From Volutella citrinella (Eukaryota; Ascomycota; Sordariomycetes; Hypocreales; Nectriaceae), in the NCBI GenBank assembly GCA_034401135.1, contig JAWZSP010000004.1, forward strand, positions 4,836,001 through 4,900,000: 64,000 nucleotides of DNA, written 5' to 3'. This document shows positions 11,313 through 22,063 of the stretch, piece by piece (the stretch's first letter is position 1; every line of letters begins with the position of its first letter). The notes beneath the pieces are model-generated. The model did not search any database and was not told the DNA's origin. It saw only the letters and a program-made list of their open reading frames with translations. Both the position numbers and the translations under genes were made by a program.

Positions 11313-13055
11313 CTATGGCCAAGCTGTCTTCTCTTTGGACTCAATTAACACCCGTAGGCCTCTCGCCCCTGGACCATGCATCGGTGCAAAGTAATCACCA
11401 TAAAGATCCCAGTCCTTTTGCTCAGTGTCATAAAGCGACATGCGGAAACCACAGTCAGGACCAAAAAGACGAGACACGGCCACGTATATGTCAGTGTATG
11501 CCAGCTCCATGCCAAGACAGAGCCTTGTTCCCCGACCCCAAGGCTGCAAGTATTTCGAAAGCCGCTTGTAATCAGACACCTTCATCCATCGATCAGGCAG
11601 GAACTTGTCAGGCTCTGGGAAGATGGATGGATCCACGTGGGTATCATTCATGTTGATGGAAATATAAGTCTGCTATCAAGTCAGCACTACGCCATGTTTT
11701 TTCCATGTCTTGGAAGTTTGTGATTTGGGTAGTACGAACTCCACGAGGCAGAGAATACTGCTGGTATTTAAGGTCTGCGACGTCAGAGTAGCGAACCAGT
11801 CTCCCGGATATAGAGTTGCTCTTGCGCAATCCTTCGTTGATGACTGCTGTAAGATATGGTAGGCTGCGCAGATCCTGGTACTCAAGCTTGGCTTGTTTCG
11901 CTTCCTGGGCCTCCTTGAGTTCGTTCAGCAGCCTGTCAGAGATTTCTGGATTGACCAAGGTATAGTATGTGATGCATGTCAATACGGTTGCGGTAGTCTC
12001 AGTCCCGGCAAGGATAATGCTGCGGCAGTCTCCAAACACACGAGTGAAGCTCTTTTGTTTTGGTGGTAGGTCTGCGGTGAGCATGCTCTGCACCACATCC
12101 TGCGCCTCCTCGTGTGCCATAGTGGCCTTGTTCATGGAGTATTTAGTACATTCGTGGACCATCTTGCAGAGATCAAAAGTCAGCTTCACGAAGACGATAT
12201 ACTCTATCCTCTGCGGAGATGACTTACCGCCATGAAGACGTTGACAGCTGGAGAGCTAATCTTGCTTGAGATGGATTGAGGTAGGGACTGGATAAGAGCA
12301 AATGGGAGTCCGAAAAGGTATCTGTTCATCATGCCAATGCGACCATAATCCCTAATGGCCTGGTTAAAGTCTTTGCTAAATGCAGCGTCATCCAAATTGC
12401 CAAATGCCCTTTTGAAAGCAAAGGCTGTGGCCACGTCGATGGCCAGACATCGATAGGCATCGCTCAAGGTCACTACCTTGCCAGAGGAAGCGAGCAGGCG
12501 ATCTTGAAGTTTTTCAACCATTTCCTGGACGTTTGGTACGTTTCGGGTGACGTTTTGAGACGAGAACCATGTCTGCAGCGCTTGACGATGGATCCGGTGG
12601 AGTTGATCCGACTCTGTCGTGTTTGTGCTCTGCGCGCTCCCGAAGCTCTTGTAGTACCACCAAGGCTTGCACGCCTTTGATGACAGCTTGAAGACATCAT
12701 TCCACTTGGGGTCCTTTATGTGCACTTCCCAAGGACTGATTCGTACAATGGGGCCTGCATCATGTTTAGCAGAGTGCGTCGTCAATGAACTTGCCGTGCA
12801 CTCACCATAGATTTCGTGCAGTCGTTCCACCTCGACGTAGTGACGTCCTCCGCCGCCCTTGACCAACTGAAAGTAGGCCTCGTGAGCTCCTGTAGCGGCG
12901 GCAAGGATAGGGCCAGGCACTCGAGCGAGCGGATGCAGCGTTAGGCGGTAGACCACTAGAAGGACGAGTAAGACGGCCGCTAATCCAACCGCGCCAAGCA
13001 CGAGAGGGAATGCGTGAGTCTGAGCCTGTCTAAAAATAATACTGCCGTAAGACAT
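11313..13055 (-). CDS. Cytochrome P450 (trichodiene-oxygenase-like group)
   Basis: Four exons (12806-13055, 12228-12754, 11740-12162, 11313-11669) give 518 aa. A single N-terminal anchor (LVLGAVGLAAVLLVLLVVY) precedes the Pro-rich hinge PLARVPGPILAAATG. The I-helix carries IILAGTETTATV, the K-helix NEGLRKS (ExxR), and the heme loop PWGRGTRLCLGMELA, where Trp replaces the usual Phe of FxxGxRxCxG. The set resembles the fungal Tri4-type P450 group. For exon 3 the acceptor ctgcaag at 12163-12169 was preferred over a nearer AG because of its CTGAC branch site. It converges on the acetyltransferase with only 90 bp between stops. Substrate is unknown; it is likely ER-bound and dependent on P450 reductase. 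Confidence 0.88.
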
Positions 13056-14416
13056 GACGAAAACCTTGGCCGTTGCCTAACACCAGGACGTATAGGACTG
13101 CTGACAAGGCGATATATATTGTGGCTACCTGGGCATCCGCCAAGGCTGGGCGTCTTGCGCTGGAAGTTCGGAGGCAAACTTCCAAGAGCGGGGTCAACAC
13201 GAAAGACGAAAGACACGACATTAGGCACGTGCTACTATTAGTCAGTCCGTGATGAACCGAGCACCCAATCAATGCTAGACGGTTCAGCAAATGTAACCTG
13301 CCAAAGCAGCCGACATTGGTACATGGTGGCATCTACCTGGATATCCAAGATGCGAGTTGCAGCGCATCTACGACAGCATCTGCAGGATCGGGTTGCTTCA
13401 GCCGGACGTGGCCGAGTGGGCGTCTTGTCAAGAATCCAGTGCGTGTCTCTATCATTATTGCAAAGTTGCAGCATAGCGCCGCTGCCGGCCGCAGTTTCGG
13501 CCGATGCCCATTAAGAAGGTGAATTGGCGGGCCGATTGCCATTGCAGCGTCTTCTATGTCGTCACGACCATTGCTCTGTGCTGCAACACAAGCGATACAG
13601 TCGGGATACTACACTCGCGCCCACGAGGCTGACATGTGGAGCCCATTGGCTGGTCGCATCTCGAATCTTGCGGTGCGCGTCTAATAATGGGGAAGGTGTT
13701 TGGGTAGTGTTCAGGGGTTCGACTCCCGACAGAATCTTATCTCATGCAGGCAGTCATCCTCCGCGGCTCCGCGGCCCTGTGTGGCACCAGGGGTGCTGCA
13801 TATACGTCTGCGAGGGGCTGTTGCGCGGATTCGGAACAAAGGACGGCGAAGCCGAGGTCAATGGACTATTGCTTACTTGATTTTCGGTTTGCTACAAGGC
13901 GTCAGCGGCCTGAGACTTGCATCCACGGTAAGATGTAATGCATATTGCATACACCCCTTTGCCGAGCCACGATTGCACGCCGGGTTCTTCCTTGGATGGA
14001 GGGCCGCGTGGCCGGGATGCATAGGCCTTCGGATGATGATTCCTGATCGACTTGGCCGGTCTGATCGGAATAGCCTATTCACCGCGCATGTACCAATACA
14101 GTGCGCTGCTCGACTCTCGACACATGGCGTGAATACGATAGTCCTAGATTGGTCAAGGGAACTGGCACCCCCGTCATCACGCCGCAGCGCCATCAAGCGA
14201 GAGGCAAGGGTTGTTGATTAGAAGAAATTATTTGCCAAGTGCACCATCAGCCCGACAGAGCATGTGGTTCAGTCTTGGTCCTCAAGACACTCAGTAAGAC
14301 TGCCATATATCTGGTCGCGGTATGCAGGGTTGCGCCAGTAACGTCCATATCCATATCCAAAGTTACTTCGCCATTCTAGCCCATCCTGTGGCCCTACAGC
14401 CGGTAGTAGAGCTAGA
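13056..14416. other. Intergenic, divergent P450 promoters
   Basis: The spacer separates the start codons of two divergent P450 genes. Two stretches resemble fragments of tRNA arms but fold into no complete tRNA. No coding signature is seen. Confidence 0.5.
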
Positions 14417-16191
14417 ATGCCGTCCGTTTCATTCTATCTGCTGGGTGAGAGCCCGTCGACTGCCCGCCTGATTGACATCCCCGAGGCAGTCGACGAAGAG
14501 AATCTGCGGCATATCGTTGCCTCTCATTTCGCCATTGTTGAACCCCAAGGTGAGTACGACTAATCGTACGTATTGAATTTTCCATTGGCTTATATACCCT
14601 CCAGGGATTGCTTTTACTTCTCGTGATGCGGCTCTTCCGTCAGTCGACGATGTCCTCGCACACGAAGACAGCGTTGCCATCACCATTGATGGAAAGGCTG
14701 TGCGCCCAGTGCCAGGTCCAACGGGTCTCCCGCTCATCGGCAGCTACTTTGAGGTGTATCCTGATCACGTCGGCAACCATCAGCGGTTGTTCAATCAGTA
14801 TGGTCCTTTAGTCAAGACCACCAATATGGGCAGCGTGATCTATCACACCAATGACCCAAAGCTAGGTGCAATAGTGTTTTCAGAGAGCGACTTCTTCTCG
14901 AAAATCATTATTGAGGGACACCCTTTACGCGCAATCAAGAACAAGGACGCCGGCATCTTCGTGTCCGATACGGATACAGAGGAGTGGCGGACCTCCCACA
15001 AGTTCCTGTCGCCGGCACTTGGTCCCAAGGCCGTCCGACACTACGCGCCAATCATGCAAAAGGCGGTCCAAGATTCGTTTTTCGTGTTTGACGAACTTGA
15101 TGGCCGTGACGAGGCCTGGAACGTCTGGCCCTACATGCTCAAGCTGTCATCGCAGATCATTGGCAAGCTGGTACTGGGTCTCGATTTCAACCACTTCTCA
15201 TCTGTCGATGCCCCGATGAGTGAAATCATCCGGCTCATTGCAATGTCGCTTGAGTTGAACAAAAAGGTCTCATCAGTAGGCCAGTGGTATGGAAAGATGC
15301 CTTTTGGGAACCCAATGCGCCTCATGTTTGCACGCTGGCGCATCTTCCAAATTGTCAGCGAGGCGATTTCCAGTGCCTCCAAGGGTGTCGAGGACCTGGA
15401 ACTCCAGGATGCGGCTCTCGAGGCAGAAAACATGATTGGTACGTAACTTCCCTACCTGTGAAATGAAGCGAGTAGTCGATGCTAATCAACTCTCTCCAAT
15501 AGACTATGTGCTCCGCGCGACGGATCACAAGGGTAACAAGCTGCCGAGGAACCGGCTCATACAGCCATTGGTGGTTACTATTGCCGCCGGCTTTACCACA
15601 ACCAGCTCCTTGTTATGTTGGCTCTTATACGGTCTGGTGACCTACCCAGGCATGCAGGATCGTCTGTTGCAAGAGCTTATTGATAACGGGTTCGAAGAGG
15701 ACACCGAGGTGACGCCAGATCTCATCAGCAAGCTCAAGTTCCTGGATGAATACGTCAAGGAGACATTACGGCGACACAGTCCTTCATTCCAGCCGGCACG
15801 AACAGCTAGGGTTGATATGATTCTGCCCGGAGCCTACAAACTACCCAAGGACTCCATCGTGATCCCCGGCGTGTTTCACATACACAACAATCCAGCAATT
15901 TGGGACAACCCCTCACAATTCAACCCTGACCGTTGGAACTCAGAAGAAGTCAAGAACCGTCCTCAGGGAGCCTACATCCCCTTTGCATCAGGCCAGCGTA
16001 TGTGCATTGGTAACAGCTTTGTTCTACAAGCAGTCAAGGTCTTTCTCCCCAAGCTGGTATATCGCTACCACTTTAGCCCAGCAAAGGACGAGGCTGTCGA
16101 GTACGAGCCCTACTTTCAGCTAATCCGGCCGACAAATCTGTATGTCCGTGCTGAGAGGAGGGTCAAATGGCCTGCAAAGACAGAAGCGTAG
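14417..16191 (+). CDS. Cytochrome P450 with N-terminal extension
   Basis: Three exons (14417-14549, 14605-15438, 15503-16191) give 551 aa. The start at 14417 precedes a soluble extension of about 100 residues (MPSVSFYLLGESPSTARL...), followed by RPVPGPTGLPLIGSYFEVYP, the hinge before the catalytic domain. No membrane anchor is evident. Catalytic signatures are the I-helix AAGFTTTSSLL, VKETLRRH (ExxR), PDRW and FASGQRMCIGNSF with the heme Cys. It shares general layout with fungal P450s that carry an extra N-terminal region in place of a transmembrane helix; some are misnamed as reductase fusions, but no reductase domain is present here. Substrate is unknown. It lies divergent to the other P450. 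Confidence 0.87.
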
Positions 16192-17634
16192 GCTCAGGGT
16201 CTAGCACAGTGTAGTCCGTGGCAGCGAAAGGTGTTAAATAGTGTTTCCTGGAATCAAACGCCTGCATTCAACCAACAAGACAGATTAATATGCACTACCC
16301 ATGCTTTGATCTTTGTGTGTCCTGAATGTTATAGATCCCGCTCTCGTCTATCATGGCGCAATCTTCCACACTTTCAGCCGTTGTGGGTTGGACTTGGAGC
16401 CTTTGCCCAAGTCGCTTAATGCCCTTTTATCCAGCCGCCTTGAAATTCATAGTCTAACTAAACAGCCTTAGTTGCCGAACAGATGTTTGTTTACACATTT
16501 TATTTGGTATATATTATCTCTATGTCTTCAACTCCTAAGCCCATAACGAACATGACAATTGCCGGTGAAGCCCTGCCATCGTATCTTCGTCGCCGCAACC
16601 TTGGCATAGATCGAAGGGATATCACCATCATTCTAGGCCTTGAAGTGCATTTTTATTGTACACTACATCTAGTTTAAAACCCTTACCAACTCGGTCTAAT
16701 TGATGCCAAAACACTGGGCTTCGCCATCTTCTTGACCTTTCCCTTCTGTACGGACCCGGTCCACCTGTCAGGGCGGCGCGAATATCATTCATATTTTTTA
16801 TTTCCGCCGTTACTAGAACCTCAACGCTTGAGGGTTTTTTTGACACCGTTGTGGGGGAAGCACGTCGCAAGTCATGTCATGCCGCACGCGGGCTACGCAG
16901 CATCCTGTCCACATCGCGGCATTTTCTAGAGGAAGAGATACCAAGATTTGTGTTGAGGCCAAATGGTCGGCGACTCCGGACGCTGTACAGGGCTGGTGTT
17001 TACAATATCCGCCAGCAAGAATGGCGGGTCATGCCAAATCATGAGAGTCTCTACCAAAGTCCCTTTGCTAGGGCTGTGTTGCGGCCCATGCAGGGTTTCG
17101 AGGGACTGAAGTTCCTATTGCGCCAGGAGTGATTTTTCTTCATTGGCTATGCTCATCCATGTATATCGCCAAGGCTTGTAGCTTGCATTCATGCGGTGGC
17201 TGAAAGCTGTAGCTTGTCTATTCTTATCATCTTCGCGTCGATCAAGCTCCACCGTCGACCTTGACGAAGGACCACTTTCGAGGCTGAACAGCACTTTGGC
17301 CAACAAAGCACCCCGCATCATACGAGTTTTGCGACCGAATTGGGGAAGTATGCTTACTCCCTTGCCACGTGCATCTGGGGATTCGTCACCAAGGATTGGC
17401 GATTGGTCGATGGGTCGGCGATGGCGATTGGACAACGGGTGGTGATGGCACTTGTGCCGAACCAAAGTCCCTTTTTGCTTCATTGGACCATTTACGTCCT
17501 CCAGCATCAGAACGACTACTATAAGGTCCTGTTCCTCTGCCACGGTTTCAATACAATTACTCTCAGCCTGGCAATCAAAAACAACAAGCCACTCTCTCCT
17601 CATCATCGATAATATCTTCGAAAGCAATTTCATC
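16192..17634. other. Intergenic
   Basis: No gene is supported in this 1.4 kb. Open frames are short or antisense to one another, without domains. An AT-rich stretch near 16.48-16.55 kb is unremarkable. Confidence 0.5.
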
Positions 17635-18416
17635 ATGGCTACTTACCGCCCCGAGGATGGACCCACCGAGCAGGGACAGTGCCCCGGCGGCAGCTACATC
17701 ATCACCCATCACGGCGGCAGCGCTGTTCTCAAGGTCAACCTGGTTGGCGACTCTGCTGTGCACGCCACAGGCGGCGCCATGATCCACATGTCGGGCGACA
17801 TCAAGATCTCAAATGAGGGCAAGTTCTCGCTAAAGAGTGTCTGGACCGGCGCAGAGAACCACTACACTCGATTCCAAGGCCCAGGAATCGTTGCCCTGGG
17901 AACTACACCCCTGGACGACATCATCACGCTGCAAATCAATGACCGCGAATCTTGGGCCGTCAACATGACGGGCTTCCTCGCCTGCACCTCGGATGTGAAG
18001 AAGAAGGCCGAGGCATTGGAAGGCATGAGCTCGTTCTGGTCCGGGGAAGACCCTTACTTTTACCGCGCCAGTGGCCAGGGCCTTATGTGGGTTGCGGGCT
18101 ATGGCTCTGTGGAGCGTATTGATGTAAGTTGCCGATCTCGTTGATTCAAAGCCAAACATTTCTTTGTAACAATCTACTAACTCGGTTTCTTCAGCTTCAA
18201 CCTGGCCAGCAACACGTCGTGGACACTGGTCATATGCTGGCCTGGAGTTGCAAGGGGTACAAGGTGGAGAAAGCCGCCAAGGGAATGATGGCGAGCATGA
18301 AGACAGGAGAAGGCTGGGTGGCCCGGTTCACGGGGCCTGGCTCAATCTTCATCCAGTCGCGGAATCTGCAAGAGTTCCAGGAGTTTATCCAGAATTGCGT
18401 TCCATCTAATAAATAG
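17635..18416 (+). CDS. AIM24/TIGR00266 family protein
   Basis: Two exons (17635-18123, 18195-18416) give 236 aa. The protein is a beta-rich double-psi fold typical of the family: GGSAVLKVNLVGDSAVHATGGAMIHMSGDI is split over the first repeat, followed by VALGTTPLDDIITLQI and, after the intron, HVVDTGHMLAWSCKGYKV. FTGPGSIFIQSRN near the end is the family's C-terminal signature. Yeast AIM24 is a mitochondrial inner-membrane protein affecting MICOS and respiratory complexes. This shorter protein starts directly at the domain and shows no obvious mitochondrial presequence, so a cytosolic role, as in bacterial and other fungal homologues, is equally possible. Confidence 0.85.
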
Positions 18417-18877
18417 AGGCCGAGATAGCGCCAGGGTCACGAGACAGGCTTCGACCTGCTCCGTGCTGGATATCCCTATGGGCAGGCTAGGACGAGCGGC
18501 CGATAGGATTTTAATAACAGAGCAACTGATCAAGCATCCTCACACAGGAGGCCTGAATTGGGTCTCGAGTCGTTTCATCATCGTGCAGCAAGTCCACAAT
18601 CATAAATCGTATGTTCATTGTATATGGTACCAAACGTCCTATGCAACCAGCGCCATAATCTCCCTTCGCATGAGTGCAATGCCAAGCATACCATAGTCGC
18701 ACAGGTCGTCGCTCTTCAGATAGGGGCCGGCCGTAAATCATTCGCGCTGCCCGAGGTATCCCGCCAAATTCAACACCCAGCACCCAGCTACATGCTTGCC
18801 AGCACCCAGTCGACTCAGTCACTCAGTTCCTAGGCTCAGTCAGTGATGCGGAAGCAATCGATAGTGCGGAAGTTGAC
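18417..18877. other. Intergenic, convergent 3' ends
   Basis: The spacer lies between converging genes. A short imperfect direct repeat (CCAGCACCCAG twice, 18773-18812) is followed by ACTCAGT-like iterations. Nothing coding is recognised. Confidence 0.45.
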
Positions 18878-19156
18878 TCACAGCAGTGACAGCTCCAAGT
18901 CGCCGTGAATTCTGGCCTTGAGCTGGATCTCGATTTCCAGGTTCAAGTCCAATCGCAGCTTCATTGCATCCTTTTTACCGCCGTCGCCGCCTCCGAGACC
19001 CCCTAAAGCGCCCGTGACGCCGCCGACTGCGTTCTGGGCAGTGTTTGCTACGTCGCCCGTTGGCAGGCTGTCGAGAGAGTCGAGAGCCGGGAGGGAATCG
19101 AGAGGCTGTCTGCTCTTGCGGCCCTTCTTCTTCTTTGACGAAAGGATATCGGCCAT
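18878..19156 (-). CDS. Small basic/Gly-rich protein of unknown function
   Basis: This is a single exon of 92 aa; the start MADILSSKKKKGRKSR is chosen because the upstream extension looks like 5' UTR. The layout is a Lys/Arg cluster at 8-16, a Leu/Asp/Ser linker, a Gly-rich segment (VGGVTGALGGLGGGDGG), then KLRLDLNLEIEIQLKARIHGDLELSLL, an alternating hydrophobic/charged tail that should form amphipathic beta strands. Similar short proteins with an ending of the RLDLNLDVEIQLKARIHGD type occur widely in filamentous fungi to my knowledge, without known function. No signal peptide is visible. Confidence 0.65.
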   Translation of the reverse strand: MADILSSKKKKGRKSRQPLDSLPALDSLDSLPTGDVANTAQNAVGGVTGALGGLGGGDGGKKDAMKLRLDLNLEIEIQLKARIHGDLELSLL

Positions 19157-20863
19157 GGCTGCTCGTTGACTCGTTGAAGACAGACAGCACAGTAGAGAGT
19201 CGCTTGGATGTTGTGATAGTGAAGGAACAAAATCGCAGAGTCGCTGACCAGAATTCGGCAACATCAAAAGGTCGCAGTTTCATATCCCCTACGTCATATA
19301 CAGCCGTCAGACTCTTGGCCGAAATTGTACGGCGTCATCACTTGATTCCTGATTTTGGCATGCTGAGGATCGGCCCATCATGGGTTTGTCATTGGTCGAG
19401 CTGGGAGCACCCCTGCCGATGATGCCATGCCCATGCACTCCGCACTCTGTCAGGACTAAACCAGCTTGGTCTTTCCGGCGTCCAGTCAACAGGTCTCTTC
19501 CTCAGTCATCTTGCTTTCCAGTCATCCAAGCCCTGATGGGTCATGTACGGTGCAGTTGCAGGTCGCAGTCATTCGGGCCTGACTGTAGCTCGTACCCAGA
19601 CGAATCCACCACAGCACCAGCTTCAAAGGCTTCTGTTTTTTTATTTATATGCGTGGCTAAGCGCATGTCCGCCTGTGCAAGGCTTTGCTTCAAAGGCTTC
19701 ATGCATCACTACTGTACTGTAACCATTTCGTGCGGCTATGTACAATAATTCTGATGTGCAGCCTCGTTCAACTCCATATCCACATTGGACCCGCCCGCTG
19801 CATCACGCAGACGACGAGTCCCGTGTTTCCTGGAGGCACATTCAACGTCAAGACGCTCGACGGAACGTGCCAGTACAAGAATGATGATTAAGGGAACACA
19901 GGTGCCTTGTTGTAGAATGATCACACGACCAGGATTGACTGCGGAGTGCATCACGACCAGGGCAGACTCCGATACTGCGACCAACGGTCAACCGGAATTG
20001 GAGGTTCGCTTGGTCAGGTTGACATGTTCTCTGCTGGTGGTAGAGCCTGGCATGGTTGCCCTATCCCCAGCCCGAGGCTGCGACTAGCCAATATACGCAT
20101 TTACACAACTAGACAGCAATGCAATAAATACTTCAATCACAGCGTCGTAGTCACGGTCGGGAGACTGTGGAGACAACCTGAAGGATCTAAGCCCTGCTGA
20201 GGATGTAGTGTATTTTGGGCGCGGGCATTGGCAGGACTGCTTCCTTTCCCAGTATGGGCCGTCGTGTATGCGGCAATCCACGGCTGACGGCTTGGTTAAA
20301 ACTGCGGGTGTGTTTGGGGAAAATATTCGTTGTGCAGTTACTGTGTGCAATACACGATTGAGGTGAGATGGGATGCTACCGTCGCAGCTGGCATCTCGCC
20401 CCCAAGCCCTAAATCGCTGGAAAAGCCAGCCTGTGCCCAACGCTGCGGGACTCAGAAACGCGCACTGGCCAAACCCGAGCGGATTACATACCCCCCCTGC
20501 TTGTCGTCAATCCTACAATACCACCCTGAAGAGGGTCTGGTTGACTGTTTGATACAGGGATACTCGAGATTGCGGGTCTGCATTGTGGGCACGACGTTTC
20601 GGCAGTCGGCGTTGCGTCTATGCGATCAAGGTTGCGACGAGTGCGTGATGTGATGCGTGTTTGGCGGCCGAACCCAGAGATGGTTGCCCTTCATCCACGC
20701 ACTTGGCTTCCCCTTAATGTCACGTCCTTGGTTGACAGGTGGTTCAGAGTGAAGAAAAAAAAAGACGGAACAGGATCCAGTCGCTTCTATTATGCCCAGG
20801 TATCCAAGAAAAGTAAAAATAAAATACAGGTCATGCCCAACCCAACGCCAGAATAATGGTCGC
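19157..20863. other. Intergenic
   Basis: No gene is supported in this 1.7 kb. A short plus-strand frame ending near 19891 (FPGGTFNVKTLDGTCQYKN) looks protein-like but has no start, partner exon or recognised family. Confidence 0.45.
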
Positions 20864-22063
20864 CTAGTGGTCCTCGTCGTCCTCTTTGATCAGTCCCTCG
20901 TCGAGCAGGTGCTTCATGACGGGATACACCGCCCGGGCAAAGTTGCTCCTCTGCTGCAGCAGCAGCCCCGGCTTGATGGTGTTCTGCTTCTTGATGCCCA
21001 GGGCGTGGACCATGTACGAGCGAGACCAGTCCATGGCCCATTCCGGGCGCACCTCGTGCTCCTTTTCCGCCTCGGCGGCCACGTGGGGATCCGTGTGCTC
21101 GTCAACATCCGTGGCGTTCTTCTTCTCGGGCTCGTGCAGGTCGTAGAGGAAGTGGTTGTCCTCGCCGTACCAGTTGACGGGGTCGATGGCCTGCTTGGAC
21201 AGGATCAGGGTGCCGCACCTCTCGCGGTCGGCGTTCGTCTCGGCGACCCAGGTCAGGGCGCGCTGGTTGGTGAACCAGTCCTTTGCGTTGAAGTCCTTGT
21301 TCATGGTCTGGATCCAGCGGTTGAGCAGGCTGCCGTTCTTCATGGACATGAAGGCGCCGCAGTTGATGTCGCCCGTGTACTCGCGGCCGTTGATGGAGCC
21401 GAAGCCGCTCTCGCGCAGCGGCTTGATGTCCTGCAGGGCGAAGACATCAATGTCGATGTAGACGCCGCCGATCTCGTTGACAATCTTGGCGCGCGCAAAG
21501 TCCGACTTGTGCACCATCTTCTCAATCTTCTTGCCCTGGTTGGTCTCCTCGGGCACCTCGATGGTGTTGATGGTGACGTTTGCGTGGGCAAAGAACTTTT
21601 GCGCCCACTGGCCGGCCGAGCCGTCCTTGGCGCGCTGGATGGGCAGGCTGTCCTCGGCGACGTTGGTGTGGAAGTAGATTCGCTCGGGTTTCCAGTGGTA
21701 CATGGCCGACTGGATGCTCAGGAAGTCGCGGAACCAGAAGGGGTAGTCGGCCGTCGTGTTCTCGAGCAGGTAGACATAGTGGACGTAGTTGGGGATGGAG
21801 TTGTTGCTCTTTGTCTTGTCGCAGATCCACCGGCCAGGCTCCTCGCCGTAGTACTGCGACTTGGGCGTCTCGTTGGACTCGGGCCCGGGCTGCGAAGGGT
21901 GGAAGATGCTGCTGATGTTCTTGGGGATGTAGTCGGAGACGCTGCCGCCGTTGTGGACGTGGTACGTGGCGCTAGCGAACAGGTAGCCCGTCACGGTGAT
22001 AAAGAGGGCGGCCAGTCCGATAAACGTCCAGCGCCGGTTCGGAAGCATGACCGCGGTCTTCAT
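20864..22063 (-). CDS. Type II membrane glycosyltransferase with DXD motif (GT32-like)
   Basis: This is a single exon of 399 aa, with the start at MKTAVMLPNRRW; a longer in-frame extension upstream looks non-coding. A signal anchor lies at about residues 13-31 (FIGLAALFITVTGYLFASA), followed by a lumenal catalytic domain. VHYVYLLEN opens the domain and GGVYIDIDVFAL holds the DXD metal/nucleotide-sugar site (Asp204, Asp206). A downstream block CGAFMSMKNGSLLNRWI is typical of the glycosyltransferase sugar-binding (DXD) family that includes Och1 and capsule-type transferases. It should act in the Golgi on glycoproteins or glycolipids. Donor and acceptor are unknown. A long open frame on the opposite strand is a GC-rich shadow. 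Confidence 0.8.
   Translation of the reverse strand: MKTAVMLPNRRWTFIGLAALFITVTGYLFASATYHVHNGGSVSDYIPKNISSIFHPSQPGPESNETPKSQYYGEEPGRWICDKTKSNNSIPNYVHYVYLLENTTADYPFWFRDFLSIQSAMYHWKPERIYFHTNVAEDSLPIQRAKDGSAGQWAQKFFAHANVTINTIEVPEETNQGKKIEKMVHKSDFARAKIVNEIGGVYIDIDVFALQDIKPLRESGFGSINGREYTGDINCGAFMSMKNGSLLNRWIQTMNKDFNAKDWFTNQRALTWVAETNADRERCGTLILSKQAIDPVNWYGEDNHFLYDLHEPEKKNATDVDEHTDPHVAAEAEKEHEVRPEWAMDWSRSYMVHALGIKKQNTIKPGLLLQQRSNFARAVYPVMKHLLDEGLIKEDDEDH

Noticed and set aside
13400..13440. GTGGCCGAGTGG resembles the D arm of tRNA-Leu/Ser
   Set aside because: No anticodon arm or T arm follows at the needed spacing; a chance match.
13690..13745. GGTTCGACTCCC resembles a tRNA T-loop
   Set aside because: The T stem pairs only three bases and no acceptor, D or anticodon stem can be formed upstream.
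19685..19891. Possible 3' exon of a small secreted protein (FPGGTFNVKTLDGTCQYKN)
   Set aside because: No start, signal peptide or convincing upstream exon could be joined to it.
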